Assembly (NCBI GenBank): GCA_028285165.1
Contig: JANQQB010000338.1
Location: 1 to 46,458, forward strand
Reading direction: 5' to 3'
Length of the DNA: 46,458 bases
DNA from: Rhodobiaceae bacterium
Lineage (GTDB): Bacteria > Pseudomonadota > Alphaproteobacteria > Rhizobiales > JANQQB01
The position numbers were made by a program, and so were the translations under genes. Under the pieces are notes generated by a model. The model ran no database searches and was not told the origin of the DNA. It was given only the letters and a program-made list of their open reading frames with translations. Shown here piece by piece: positions 1 through 8,728 of the stretch. The stretch's first letter is position 1. Every line of letters starts with the position of its first letter.

Positions 1-46
1 CTTTCCGCGTTATGTCGAAGACGCCGCAACGGACGGAAAGGCCTGA
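1..46 (+). CDS. metG: Methionyl-tRNA synthetase, C-terminal end only (partial)
   Basis: Reading from base 2, the window opens with FPRYVEDAATDGKA and a TGA at 44-46. The FPRYVE ending resembles the extreme C terminus of alphaproteobacterial methionyl-tRNA synthetase, and metG-tatD-MBL is a common order in this class. The stop shares its last base with the tatD ATG (TGATG), which suggests translational coupling. Only about 14 residues are visible, so the call rests on the short match plus context. Confidence 0.55.
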   Translation, partial: FPRYVEDAATDGKA

Positions 47-831
47 TGCTGGTCGACAGCCATTGTCATCTGGATTTCCCCGATTTCGATCCGGAACGAG
101 ACGCCGTTGTCGAGCGTGCGCTGGAGGCCGGCGTGCGCCGCATGGTGACGATCTGCACGCACGTCAGGCGGTTCGAGGCGATCCTGGCGCTCGCGGAAAC
201 CTATGAAGCCGTCTACTGCTCCGTCGGCACCCATCCGCATAACGCCGATGAAGAGCCGGACATCACCACCAACATGCTCGTGGCCCATGCCCGGCACGAC
301 AAGGTGGTCGCGATCGGCGAAGCGGGTCTCGACTACCATTACGACCGGTCGTCCCGTTCCGAACAGGCCGCCGGGCTTCGTCGCCACATAGCGGCTTCGC
401 GCGAAACGCAATTGCCGCTGGTCATTCATTCGCGCGATGCCGATGACGACATGGCGGCGATCCTGACGGAGGAAACAGGGAAGGGGGCCTTCCCTGCTGT
501 CCTGCACTGCTTCTCCTCCGGCCGTGCCCTGGCCGAAACCGGCATCGCGCTTGGCCTTTATGTATCGTTTTCCGGCATTCTCACGTTCAACCGGTCGGAA
601 GAACTGCGCCGGATCGCAGCCGACCTGCCAAGAGACCGCCTGCTGGTCGAGACGGATGCGCCGTATCTGGCGCCGGTCCCGAAACGCGGACGGCGCAATG
701 AACCGGCCTATGTCGCGCATACCGCTGCCGTGTTGGCTGAGACGCTCGGCATGTCGGCCGAAGACCTCGCCACGCTGACAACGGACAATTTCTTTCGTTT
801 GTTTTCCAAGGTCGACAGACCCGCTTCATGA
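46..831 (+). CDS. tatD: TatD family metal-dependent DNase
   Basis: A 261-residue protein of normal length for TatD/YcfH hydrolases, which are cytoplasmic TIM-barrel metal-dependent phosphoesterases with 3'-5' exonuclease activity in characterised members. The N-terminal metal motif DSHCHLDF (HxH at residues 6 and 8), the GEAGLDYHYD segment with the bridging glutamate, the VIHSRDADDD histidine, the LHCFSSG histidine and the late VETDAPYL aspartate are all present. It overlaps the metG stop by one base and the next gene by four (ATGA at 828-831), so the three genes probably form one operon. Assignment to the family is firm; the exact physiological substrate is not known. Confidence 0.93.
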   Translation: MLVDSHCHLDFPDFDPERDAVVERALEAGVRRMVTICTHVRRFEAILALAETYEAVYCSVGTHPHNADEEPDITTNMLVAHARHDKVVAIGEAGLDYHYDRSSRSEQAAGLRRHIAASRETQLPLVIHSRDADDDMAAILTEETGKGAFPAVLHCFSSGRALAETGIALGLYVSFSGILTFNRSEELRRIAADLPRDRLLVETDAPYLAPVPKRGRRNEPAYVAHTAAVLAETLGMSAEDLATLTTDNFFRLFSKVDRPAS

Positions 832-1649
832 CCGATCCGACGGACCGCCACGATTTCATTCTGCTGGGATGCGGCTCGTCGGGCGGCGTGCCGCGCATCG
901 GCAACAATTGGGGCCTGTGCGACCCGAACAATCCGAAGAACCGCCGGCGCCGCTGTTCGGCGCTGGTGCGCCGGCACGGTCCGAAGGGATCGACCACGCT
1001 GGTCATCGATACCGGCGCCGATTTCCGCGAACAGATGCTGTCGGCCGGCGTCTCAACGCTCGATGCCGTGCTTTATACGCATCCGCATGCCGACCATATC
1101 CACGGCATAGACGATCTGCGCGTGCTGGCGATTTCCATGCGCCAACGCGTCGACGTCTACATGGACGCCCACACCGCCGAACGCGCCCATTCCGCGTTCG
1201 GTTATTGTTTCACCACGCCGCCCGGGTCCAATTATCCGCCGATCCTGACCGAACACCGCATCGACCCGACACAGCCGGTCGTGGTTGACGGCGCCGGCGG
1301 GCCGATTACCGTCACACCGGTCGTCCAGAACCACGGTGAAATCAACTCGTTGGGTTTTCGCGTCAACGGCATTGTCTATTCAAGCGACGTCAAGGATTTC
1401 CCGGATCACAGCCTCGACCTGTTACGCGACATCGATGTGTGGATCGTCGATGCACTTCGGCTGACGCCGCATCCGAGCCATTTCAGCCTCCAGGACGCGC
1501 TGGACTGGATCGACCGGATTAAACCGAGACAGGCCGTGCTGACCAACATGCACATCGATCTCGACTACGAAACGCTGATGCGCACGCTGCCGGACAATGT
1601 CGTTCCCGGTTATGACGGCATGACGATCACGCGGCGAACGCTGACCTGA
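828..1649 (+). CDS. MBL-fold metallohydrolase, PhnP-like
   Basis: A 273-residue metallo-beta-lactamase-fold protein. It starts with the LLGCGSSGGVPRIG glycine-rich segment typical of the PhnP/tRNase Z-like subgroup and carries the zinc motif HPHADHIHGIDDLR (HxHxDH). Later histidines occur in VVQNHGEI and in the C-terminal TNMHIDLDY. A CDPNNPKNRRRRCSALV segment supplies the cysteines often seen in this subgroup. Characterised relatives (PhnP) are cyclic phosphodiesterases, but no phosphonate genes lie nearby. The position directly after tatD is conserved in alphaproteobacteria, so a housekeeping nucleotide or RNA phosphodiesterase role is more likely. The substrate is inferred only. Confidence 0.85.
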   Translation: MTDPTDRHDFILLGCGSSGGVPRIGNNWGLCDPNNPKNRRRRCSALVRRHGPKGSTTLVIDTGADFREQMLSAGVSTLDAVLYTHPHADHIHGIDDLRVLAISMRQRVDVYMDAHTAERAHSAFGYCFTTPPGSNYPPILTEHRIDPTQPVVVDGAGGPITVTPVVQNHGEINSLGFRVNGIVYSSDVKDFPDHSLDLLRDIDVWIVDALRLTPHPSHFSLQDALDWIDRIKPRQAVLTNMHIDLDYETLMRTLPDNVVPGYDGMTITRRTLT

Positions 1650-1855
1650 CGCCGCGCAAACGCACGGCGCCATAAATGCCTGGGGATTTGCTGTCCGATG
1701 CACGCACAGGCACTTGACGACAATTCCCAAAACCCGCGCTGTGCGGGCAACGGTTTCAACAAGCGGATCGTGATGACTGAATCCATTTGCAGAATCACCG
1801 AAACACGTAAGCCGGGGCCGCCGAGACAAGACAGGCTTTCGGCACAAAAAAGTTC

Positions 1856-1871
1856 CATAATATATCTTATG
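1856..1871. promoter_or_regulatory. 16-bp near-palindrome upstream of mazG
   Basis: CATAATATATCTTATG is symmetric at seven of eight positions in each arm (CATAA-6-TTATG core). It sits in the 281-bp leader between the MBL gene and mazG, 60 bp before the mazG ATG, in an AT-rich patch of an otherwise GC-rich region. This looks like a dimeric regulator site, but I recognise no consensus. The rest of the leader (1650-1930) holds a short stem CCCGC-gctgt-GCGGG near 1734-1750 and no convincing gene. Confidence 0.35.
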
Positions 1872-1930
1872 AGAATCAAGACTGACCGCAGAGGGAAGGC
1901 CTTCCTTTCACAAACGGAGTGTCGCCACCC

Positions 1931-2890
1931 ATGACGAAGCCCCCTCTGTCGCCGAACGCCAGGACTTCCGGTGTGCCGCACCAAGACGATACCGCGGACA
2001 CAAACGCGCCGGCCGCAAGCGGTCTCTCCACCGATATGGCTTCCAGCGTCCCGGCTGGATCCTTCGAAGCATCGACCGATATCGCAATGCTGCTCGCCGT
2101 GATGGATCGTTTGCGCGACCCGGATGGCGGCTGTCCCTGGGACCTTGAACAGGACTTTTCTTCCATTGCGCCGTACACGATCGAAGAAGCCTACGAAGTC
2201 GCCGATGCCATCGAGCGCGGCGATTTTGAGGATCTCGTCGATGAACTCGGCGATCTGCTGCTTCAGGTCGTGTTTCATGCCCGCATGGCAAAGGAAGACG
2301 GCCGGTTCGATTTCGGCGATGTGGTGCATGCGATCACGAAGAAAATGATCCGGCGCCATCCGCACGTCTTTGAGACCGGTTCTGACGTAACGTCCGGCGC
2401 CGTCAAGAAGCGCTGGGACGAGATCAAGGCGGAGGAACGGGCCGAAAAGGCTGCCCGCAAGGCAAAGGCCGGTATCACGCCGGAAGATCCCGTATCGGTC
2501 CTGTCGGGCATCCCGGCGAACCTGCCGGCGCTCACCCTTGCTTTGAAGACTCAGAAAAAGGCGGCAAAGGTCGGATTCGACTGGGATAATCCGGAGACCG
2601 TGCTCGACAAGATCGTCGAGGAAGCGCACGAAATCGTCGAGGCCAGAAAAGGGCGGCATTCAAGCGCAATTGAGGAAGAGATCGGCGACCTTCTGTTCAC
2701 GGTCACCAATCTTGCCCGCCACCTCGATGTCGACCCGGAGAACGCTCTGCGACAGACCAATGCCAAGTTCCGCCGGCGCTTCCAATATATCGAGGCCGCC
2801 CTTGATCGATCCGGAAAGACGCCTGACGAAGCCACGCTGGAGGAAATGGACGCCCTATGGGACGAAGCCAAGCAGGCACCATCCGGCTGA
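1931..2890 (+). CDS. mazG: Nucleoside triphosphate pyrophosphohydrolase
   Basis: MazG hydrolyses canonical and damaged (d)NTPs to NMP and pyrophosphate. Both tandem MazG domains are visible. The first begins at DPDGGCPWDLEQ and has the metal-binding EEAYEVADAIE...DELGDLLLQVVFHA series. The second has EEAHEIVEA...EEEIGDLLFTVTNLARH. The ATG at 1931 follows a GGAG at 1915-1918. It gives 319 residues with about 50 N-terminal residues rich in Ser, Ala, Pro and Asp that are not part of the usual domain. An internal ATG at 2036 would remove most of this tail and is a possible alternative start. The gene converges on hflX with only 18 bp between stops. Confidence 0.93.
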   Translation: MTKPPLSPNARTSGVPHQDDTADTNAPAASGLSTDMASSVPAGSFEASTDIAMLLAVMDRLRDPDGGCPWDLEQDFSSIAPYTIEEAYEVADAIERGDFEDLVDELGDLLLQVVFHARMAKEDGRFDFGDVVHAITKKMIRRHPHVFETGSDVTSGAVKKRWDEIKAEERAEKAARKAKAGITPEDPVSVLSGIPANLPALTLALKTQKKAAKVGFDWDNPETVLDKIVEEAHEIVEARKGRHSSAIEEEIGDLLFTVTNLARHLDVDPENALRQTNAKFRRRFQYIEAALDRSGKTPDEATLEEMDALWDEAKQAPSG

Positions 2891-2908
2891 CAGGAATCGA
2901 AAATCCGG

Positions 2909-4300
2909 TCAGGCTTGCGGGACGATGTACGCGCCCGCCTTGGTCCTGAAATGCGCAGCACGTTCCGGCGGCACCCTGAGGCTCAGTTCCACATGCGGGT
3001 CGTCGCCGGTCGCATCGCGTCGATCCAGAACCTCGACCGAATTGTAGAGCCAGGCGAGCAGCTTGCCGTCCGTTGCCGGTATGCTGACATCGTAGCGTCT
3101 GGAATCCTCGGCCAGACGGTCTTCGACGACCTGCAGCAACCGATCGAGGCCGGCACCGGCCAGGGCGGAGATGGCGACACCGTCCCTGCCCGCCACCGGT
3201 TCGAAATCCGGCACCAGGTCGATCTTGTTCCAGACTTCGATCACCCGCTTGTCGGTTTCCGGGTCGATGCCGAGCAGCTTGAGCGTCTCCGCCACATCCC
3301 GAGCCTGAACCGCGGTATCGGGATGGCTGATGTCGCGCACATGCAGGATGACGTCGGCCAGAAGCACTTCCTCAAGCGTCGCCCGAAACGCCGCGACCAA
3401 TTGCGTCGGCAGACTGGAAATGAATCCGACCGTGTCCGATAGGATAGCGGTCCCGCCATGCGGCAGGTTGATGACGCGCATCGTCGGATCGAGCGTTGCG
3501 AACAGGAGGTCCTTTGCGAAGACGCCGGCACCGGTAAGCACGTTGAACAGCGTCGACTTGCCGGCATTGGTGTAGCCCACGAGCGCCACAACCGGATGCG
3601 GCACTTTCTGGCGTTTCACGCGATGTTGCTCGCGGGTGCGCTTGACCTTGTCCAGGTCGCGTTCCAGGCGGTTGATCTTGGTCTGCAGGATCCGGCGGTC
3701 GGCCTCAATCTGAGTTTCACCCGGGCCGCCGACAAATCCAAGTCCGCCGCGTTGGCGTTCAAGGTGCGTCCAACTGCGGACCAGGCGGCTGCGCTGATAG
3801 GTCAGGTGGGCGAGATCCACCTGCAACCGCCCTTCCCGCGTTTGCGCACGGTCGGCGAAGATTTCGAGGATCAGCCCGGTCCGGTCGATGACCTTGACCG
3901 ACCACTCGCGTTCCAGGTTGCGTTGCTGGACCGGTGACAGGTCGGTGTCGATATAGGCTAGGTCCGCCTTTTCGGCCTTCAGGACGGCGCCGATCTCATC
4001 GACCTTGCCGGTTCCAAAATAGGTCGCGGGCCGGATCGCCGGGACGGATATGACATGGCCCGCGACGATCTCGAGGTCGATGGCTCCGGCAAGGCCGAGC
4101 GCTTCTTCAAGGGTCGCTTCTGCGGACCGCGGCGCGGCGGGTGCCCCGCCCTGCCCGGACCCCGCCGCTGTCGGGCGCGTCTTGAGGATCGGAACCAGAA
4201 CAACGACGCGTTCCCGTTGCGGACGCCGGTCGATCAGCGCGCCTTCGGCGCTCCGGTCGCGCGCGCTTTCAAGGGCCTTGCGGTCGTCAACGGGTTTCAA
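2909..4300 (-). CDS. hflX: GTPase HflX
   Basis: HflX is a ribosome-binding GTPase that splits stalled or heat-damaged 70S ribosomes. The N-terminal HflX domain (PATYFGTGKVDEI, DTDLSPVQQRNLE), a coiled linker with GGPGETQIEADRR, and the G domain with G1 GYTNAGKST (about residue 240), G3 DTVGF and G4 NKID are all present. The protein has 463 residues. No ATG or GTG lies near the N terminus; the only plausible start is the TTG at 4300, seven bases after the hfq stop, with no clear ribosome-binding site. Translation is therefore probably coupled to hfq, and hfq-hflX adjacency is well known. Function is firm and the start is less certain. Confidence 0.93.
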   Translation of the reverse strand: MKPVDDRKALESARDRSAEGALIDRRPQRERVVVLVPILKTRPTAAGSGQGGAPAAPRSAEATLEEALGLAGAIDLEIVAGHVISVPAIRPATYFGTGKVDEIGAVLKAEKADLAYIDTDLSPVQQRNLEREWSVKVIDRTGLILEIFADRAQTREGRLQVDLAHLTYQRSRLVRSWTHLERQRGGLGFVGGPGETQIEADRRILQTKINRLERDLDKVKRTREQHRVKRQKVPHPVVALVGYTNAGKSTLFNVLTGAGVFAKDLLFATLDPTMRVINLPHGGTAILSDTVGFISSLPTQLVAAFRATLEEVLLADVILHVRDISHPDTAVQARDVAETLKLLGIDPETDKRVIEVWNKIDLVPDFEPVAGRDGVAISALAGAGLDRLLQVVEDRLAEDSRRYDVSIPATDGKLLAWLYNSVEVLDRRDATGDDPHVELSLRVPPERAAHFRTKAGAYIVPQA

Positions 4301-4307
4301 GTGTCGA

Positions 4308-4565
4308 TCAGGTCCCGGTTTTTTCTGCCCCGTCTTCTGCCGGATCGAAGAGTTGGACCGGCTGATTTGGCATGATCGTCGAGATTGCGTGTTTGTAAAC
4401 CAATTGGGAATGTCCGTCGCGACGCAACAACACGCAGAAATTATCGAACCAGGTCACGACGCCTTGTAATTTGACACCGTTGACCAGAAAGATCGTAAGG
4501 GAAGTCTTGTTTTTGCGAACATAGTTCAGAAAAGTATCTTGCAGGTTTTGCGCACGGTCCGCCAT
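4308..4565 (-). CDS. hfq: RNA chaperone Hfq
   Basis: An 85-residue Hfq starting [18 protein letters not shown], the standard alphaproteobacterial N terminus. Sm1 ([20 protein letters not shown]) and Sm2 ([10 protein letters not shown]) are intact, including the YKHAIS segment that lines the proximal RNA-binding face. Hfq hexamers pair small RNAs with mRNAs. An upstream TTG at 4604 would add 13 residues, but the family alignment and an AAGG twelve bases before ATG 4565 favour the shorter form. The acidic C-terminal tail is short, as usual in this class. The gene lies between a D-amino-acid aminotransferase gene and hflX on the same strand; the 161-bp gap upstream may hold its own promoter. Confidence 0.97.
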   Translation of the reverse strand: MADRAQNLQDTFLNYVRKNKTSLTIFLVNGVKLQGVVTWFDNFCVLLRRDGHSQLVYKHAISTIMPNQPVQLFDPAEDGAEKTGT

Positions 4566-4726
4566 CGTCAGTTTTTGCCTTATTTGTATCTGAGGGTCAC
4601 TCAAAAGGTTACAGCCTGGCCCGCCGCCTTGGCGTACGGGTCGTCAGCCCTTCATATAGAGTATGATTTTTTGTGTGGACGCTCCCTCGTTCGGCCCGAC
4701 ACCCTACGCGGTCCGCGAAGCCCAAG

Positions 4727-5599
4727 TCAATTTGCCACCAACTCCGACTGTTCCGCGTAAGTGTGGAATTTAGCGCGCAAGTTTGATGCAATTGTCCCCG
4801 GATGTCCATTACCAATCGGTCTATCGTCAATCGCCACAACCGGCATGACAATGGTCGACGCCGCGGTGATGAAAGCCTCCTTTGCCTCAAGGGCTTCCGC
4901 AACGGAAAACGGCCGCTCCTCCAGTGTCAACCCCTCCCCTTCGATGGCCTCAACGACCACGGTGCGGGTGATGCCGCGCAGGATCCCGTGGTCCGCCGGG
5001 CGGGTGACGATCCTGCCATCTTTTGTCACGATCCATGCATTCGTCGAGGACCCTTCAGTGACCAGACCGGCATCGTCGACGAACCAGGCTTCTTTTGCGC
5101 CCGCCTCGTGTGCTTTCTGCTTGGCCAGCACGTTCGGCAGCAGGGACACCGATTTGATGTCGACCCGATCCCAGCGATTGTCCGGCAGCGTGATGACCTT
5201 GACGCCCGCAGACGCGGCGTGATCCCCGCGTTCAACAGGCACCGATTTCGCCGTGACGACCACCGACGGCGGGACTTCCGGGCCGGGAAAGGCATGGTCC
5301 CGGCGAGCGACACCCCGGGTGACCTGCAGGTAAACGAGGCCGGACCGCACCCTGTTGCGACGGATAACCTCGCGCAGGATCATGCCCGCGGAGCGACGGG
5401 AAAACGGCGTGCGGATGGACAATTCCGACAGCGACCGATCGAGACGATCGAGATGGCGGCGTTCGTCGACAATACGTCCGTCACGGATTTCGCACACCTC
5501 GTAGACCCCGTCGGCAAACTGGTATCCGCGGTCTTCCACATGCACGCTGGCATCGGTATGCGGCACATAACGACCATTGACATAGGCTATGCGGGACAT
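4727..5599 (-). CDS. dat: D-amino-acid aminotransferase (class IV, PLP)
   Basis: A 290-residue fold-type IV aminotransferase. VNGRYVPHTDASVHVEDRG and YQFADGVYEVCE match D-alanine aminotransferase. The PLP lysine is K149 in DIKSVSLLPNVLAKQ, and the cofactor-binding TEGSSTNAW motif follows. The expected reaction is transfer of an amino group between D-alanine and 2-oxoglutarate, giving D-glutamate for peptidoglycan or allowing D-amino acid use. Branched-chain aminotransferase and aminodeoxychorismate lyase are relatives, but the motifs fit Dat better. The ATG follows GGAG at a good distance, 24 bp after trkH. A dat gene between trk/ntr genes and hfq is a familiar alphaproteobacterial arrangement. 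Confidence 0.88.
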   Translation of the reverse strand: MSRIAYVNGRYVPHTDASVHVEDRGYQFADGVYEVCEIRDGRIVDERRHLDRLDRSLSELSIRTPFSRRSAGMILREVIRRNRVRSGLVYLQVTRGVARRDHAFPGPEVPPSVVVTAKSVPVERGDHAASAGVKVITLPDNRWDRVDIKSVSLLPNVLAKQKAHEAGAKEAWFVDDAGLVTEGSSTNAWIVTKDGRIVTRPADHGILRGITRTVVVEAIEGEGLTLEERPFSVAEALEAKEAFITAASTIVMPVVAIDDRPIGNGHPGTIASNLRAKFHTYAEQSELVAN

Positions 5600-5623
5600 G
5601 AAGCGCTCCAGGCGGGAAATCCG

Positions 5624-7087
5624 TTATTTGTTAAACCAGTATGTCCGATTTAGGGCGCCAAACAAGGCCAAGATTTCCATCCGTCCCAGGATCATTGTCG
5701 CACACAGCACAACTTTCTTGTCGGCCGGGAATTCCCCGATCGCCGGCCATTGATCAACACCTTGCAGCCAGCCGCTTGCGTAGATCGGTCCCGCATTGGC
5801 AAACGCGGCCGCGGCCGCAAGGAGCGCCCCCTCAAGAGGCAGATTGCCCTCGGCCAGATAGGCTCCAAGCACCGGCACGAAGATGACGACGGTCAGGAAA
5901 AACGCCCAGATCGCCTTCATGATCTGGATGTCGTAGTGCTGGCCGCCGAACTTGGCGGGTCGCACGCCATGCGGGTAAATCAGACGGTTGAGTTCCCGGC
6001 CGGCCTGCACGAACATCGCGCCGAGCCGGTAGAACTTGATGCCACCGGCAGTCGAGAAACTGCCCGCCCCGATCAACACGAAAAAAAGCACGATGGGCAA
6101 CGGCAGAACCGAAAAACTGCTCTGTCGCGCCTCGAACCCGGTGGTCGTTACGACCGAGATTCCCGTAACCAATCCTTCGCGAAGGGCCGTAAGCGGATGC
6201 AGCACGTCGGCCGATCCGGCTGCTTCGAAAAGCCGCACTGCATAGGCCAGACCAAGGGCGATCGCGACCACGAACACAAAATACGTCTCCCGGTGCATCG
6301 CAAGCATGCGCCATCGCGATTGCATCATGCGGAACCAGAAGATGCTGCTGGCCCCGGCAAGCATGAAGACACAAACGACGATCTGCGCCGTGTTGCTGTC
6401 AAAACTTTCCAGATTGCCGTCGCGCGGCATGAAACCGCCGGTGGACAATGTACTGAACGCCAGGCAGATCGCATCGAAGAGCGACAGCCCGCAGGCCAAC
6501 AGACCGACCGCGCACAACCCCGTCAGGAAGGCGTATACCCGGGCGATGTCGAGGGCGACGCGCACCGAGTTTGTCACTTCACGGCCCGTCGCGCCGCTCA
6601 TCAGCGCGATCTGGCTCTGCGGCAGACCGCCCACCCCGAATGGCGCGACGATCAGAACCAGCGACCAGAGCGTCAGGAGGCCGCCGATCCATTGCAGTTC
6701 GGAGCGCCAGAGCACGATCGCGCGCGACGTCTCATCGATCTGGCTGATGACGGTGAACCCGGTCGTCGTCATTGCCGAGACCGCTTCCAGATAGGCGTCG
6801 AGCCAGTTCAGGTCCGTCGCCGTCACCATCGGCACCGCCGCGATGGCCGGCAATACGGTCCAGGCCACAAGCATCAGCAGGTAGGATTCCACCCGGTTCA
6901 GGCCGCGCGCCCGTCCCCGCACGGCAAACGCAATCGAACCGGCAAAGAAGATCGTCAAGACGATCATGATGACGAAATCGGTCGTCGCCGCGGTTTCCCC
7001 GGCCACGACGCCGGCGATCGCCGGCAGCACCATGGTGCAGGCAAATGTCCACAACAACGTGGAGAAGACGTTGAGAACATTGGTCAT
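5624..7087 (-). CDS. trkH: Trk potassium uptake system, membrane subunit TrkH
   Basis: A 487-residue integral membrane protein. The four selectivity-filter loops of the SKT superfamily can be read in order: TTTGFTVI, STGGFMP, TTTGFEA and NAGPIYASG, each after a hydrophobic segment. TrkH forms the K+ pore gated by the cytoplasmic TrkA ring, and trkA lies directly upstream in the same operon. The start at 7087 has no clear ribosome-binding site, but it leaves about 17 residues before the first well-conserved helix, as in homologues. The protein ends WFNK, only 24 bp before dat. Confidence 0.93.
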   Translation of the reverse strand: MTNVLNVFSTLLWTFACTMVLPAIAGVVAGETAATTDFVIMIVLTIFFAGSIAFAVRGRARGLNRVESYLLMLVAWTVLPAIAAVPMVTATDLNWLDAYLEAVSAMTTTGFTVISQIDETSRAIVLWRSELQWIGGLLTLWSLVLIVAPFGVGGLPQSQIALMSGATGREVTNSVRVALDIARVYAFLTGLCAVGLLACGLSLFDAICLAFSTLSTGGFMPRDGNLESFDSNTAQIVVCVFMLAGASSIFWFRMMQSRWRMLAMHRETYFVFVVAIALGLAYAVRLFEAAGSADVLHPLTALREGLVTGISVVTTTGFEARQSSFSVLPLPIVLFFVLIGAGSFSTAGGIKFYRLGAMFVQAGRELNRLIYPHGVRPAKFGGQHYDIQIMKAIWAFFLTVVIFVPVLGAYLAEGNLPLEGALLAAAAAFANAGPIYASGWLQGVDQWPAIGEFPADKKVVLCATMILGRMEILALFGALNRTYWFNK

Positions 7088-7173
7088 GGAAGGAGTTCGC
7101 CCGACTGGCCGCGCCGCGTCAATCCGACGGGCAGCCCGGGTCCGCTCATCGACCGGAGCCCGGAATTGGGGCC

Positions 7174-7197
7174 TTCTGCCGGCAGATACCGGCAGAA
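7174..7197. other. Intercistronic stem-loop between trkA and trkH
   Basis: TTCTGCCGG-cagata-CCGGCAGAA is a perfect 9-bp inverted repeat with a 6-nt loop in the 160-bp gap between trkA and trkH. No run of T follows on the minus strand, so it is not a classical intrinsic terminator. It could stabilise the trkA message or lower trkH expression relative to trkA. Confidence 0.6.
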
Positions 7198-7247
7198 CCG
7201 AAGAGGATGAAGCAGAGGGTCACTGCCTGTTCGACCGCGTGTGCCCA

Positions 7248-8624
7248 CTAGAAAAACTCAAGGCTGACCCGGAACATCTGCTCGACCTGGCGCACGCTCT
7301 CGGCCAGTGCAAAGATCACGATGCGATCATGGGCCAGAACACGGGTTTCGCCGGTCGGAACGATTACTTTTCCATCGCGGTGGATGGCTCCGATCCGAAT
7401 ACCGTTCGGCAGGTCGAGCGCCGCCAGCGGCTTGCCGACCAGCGACGAGGTCTCGAGCGCTTCGGCCTCGATGACTTCCGCCTTGCCGTTCTGCATGGAA
7501 TGCACGCCCCGGATCCGGCCGCGTCGGACATGGCGCAGGATCTTCGATATCGTGACGGCGCGCGGATTCACATGCGCATCGATCCCAAGCACGCCGGCAA
7601 AAACCGGATAGGTGGTCTCGTTCAGAAGGCTCAGGTTGCGGCGCGTCCCCAGTTTCTTGGCCATCACGCAGGACAGGATGTTGACCTTGTCGTCGTTGGT
7701 CAGCGCGACCAGCGTGTCCGCGTCCTGCACGTCGGCCTCGCGCAGGATGTCCTGGCTGAGCGCGCTGCCATGCAAAACGACTGTCCGGCGCAACCGTTCC
7801 GCAATATCGATCGCCCGTTCCCGGCTTTGCTCGATGATCTTGATCTTTGCCGATTTCTGCCGGGCTTCGAGGGAATTGGCGACGTAAAGGCCGATATTGC
7901 CGCCCCCGGCAATCACCACCCGCGCGACTTCCGGTTCCTCATGGCCGAAGATCGACAAGGTCCGCCGCACCTGGTTTGCCGGCGTCACGACATAGGCCAG
8001 ATCCCCTTCATACATGGAATCGGTGCTGGTCGGTACGAACAGATTGCCGTCGCGCACGATGCCGACCACCACCGCGCCGAGATCCGGAAACAGCTCCGTC
8101 AATTGCTTGAGCGGGGTCTCGATGATCGGGCAATCCTCGTCGCAGAGAATGCCAAGCAGGAATACATGATCGTCGATGAACGGGATCGCCTCCACGGCGC
8201 CCGGATAGGTCAGCCGCCGCATGACCATTTCGCCGACTTCGACCTCCGGTGAAATGATGACGTCGATCGGCATGTGATCCCTGGAAAACAGGTCGCCCCA
8301 ATGCGGCGCCAGATAGGATTGCGCCCGCACCCGCGCCACCTTCGTCGGGACCTGGAACAGCGTATGCGCGACCTGGCAGGCAACCATGTTGACTTCGTCA
8401 TAGAGCGTGACGGCGATGATCATGTCCGCCTCGCCGGCACCGGCCTGGGCGAGCACATCGGGATGCGCTCCATGGCCGACGAAGCCGCGCACATCCAGCG
8501 TGTCGCGAATGGCGTTGACCAGTTCGGGAGAATTGTCGATCACCGACACGTCGTTCGCTTCGGATGCCAGCCGTTCGGCAATGCCATAGCCGACCTGACC
8601 GGCACCGCAGATGATGACCCTCAT
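7248..8624 (-). CDS. trkA: Trk potassium uptake regulatory subunit TrkA
   Basis: A 458-residue cytoplasmic protein with two RCK repeats. The first Rossmann fold starts at the N terminus with CGAGQVGYGIAERL and the second in the middle with VVIAGGGNIGLYVANSLE; both are NAD(H)/nucleotide-binding glycine signatures. Each is followed by a TrkA-C domain. TrkA binds TrkH and gates K+ uptake in response to ATP/ADP and NADH. The gene lies between ntrX and trkH on the same strand, 104 bp after ntrX, in the conserved alphaproteobacterial ntr-trk cluster. Confidence 0.95.
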   Translation of the reverse strand: MRVIICGAGQVGYGIAERLASEANDVSVIDNSPELVNAIRDTLDVRGFVGHGAHPDVLAQAGAGEADMIIAVTLYDEVNMVACQVAHTLFQVPTKVARVRAQSYLAPHWGDLFSRDHMPIDVIISPEVEVGEMVMRRLTYPGAVEAIPFIDDHVFLLGILCDEDCPIIETPLKQLTELFPDLGAVVVGIVRDGNLFVPTSTDSMYEGDLAYVVTPANQVRRTLSIFGHEEPEVARVVIAGGGNIGLYVANSLEARQKSAKIKIIEQSRERAIDIAERLRRTVVLHGSALSQDILREADVQDADTLVALTNDDKVNILSCVMAKKLGTRRNLSLLNETTYPVFAGVLGIDAHVNPRAVTISKILRHVRRGRIRGVHSMQNGKAEVIEAEALETSSLVGKPLAALDLPNGIRIGAIHRDGKVIVPTGETRVLAHDRIVIFALAESVRQVEQMFRVSLEFF

Positions 8625-8728
8625 GACGTCAACACATTCCGCGCGGCACGGCGGCCGACGCGTGTCGATGGGATCTGTGCCGCGTCAGGGCGGTCGTGCC
8701 GCTCCGACTTCGCCTGTCTGACCATGAC

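Noticed and set aside
1698-1934. 78-codon open frame between the MBL gene and mazG
   Set aside because: No ribosome-binding site, no family resemblance, and it ends inside the mazG start region. The segment is better read as a leader.
4566-4604. TTG start giving Hfq 13 extra residues
   Set aside because: The alphaproteobacterial Hfq N terminus is MA(D/E)RAQNLQD; ATG 4565 matches it exactly.
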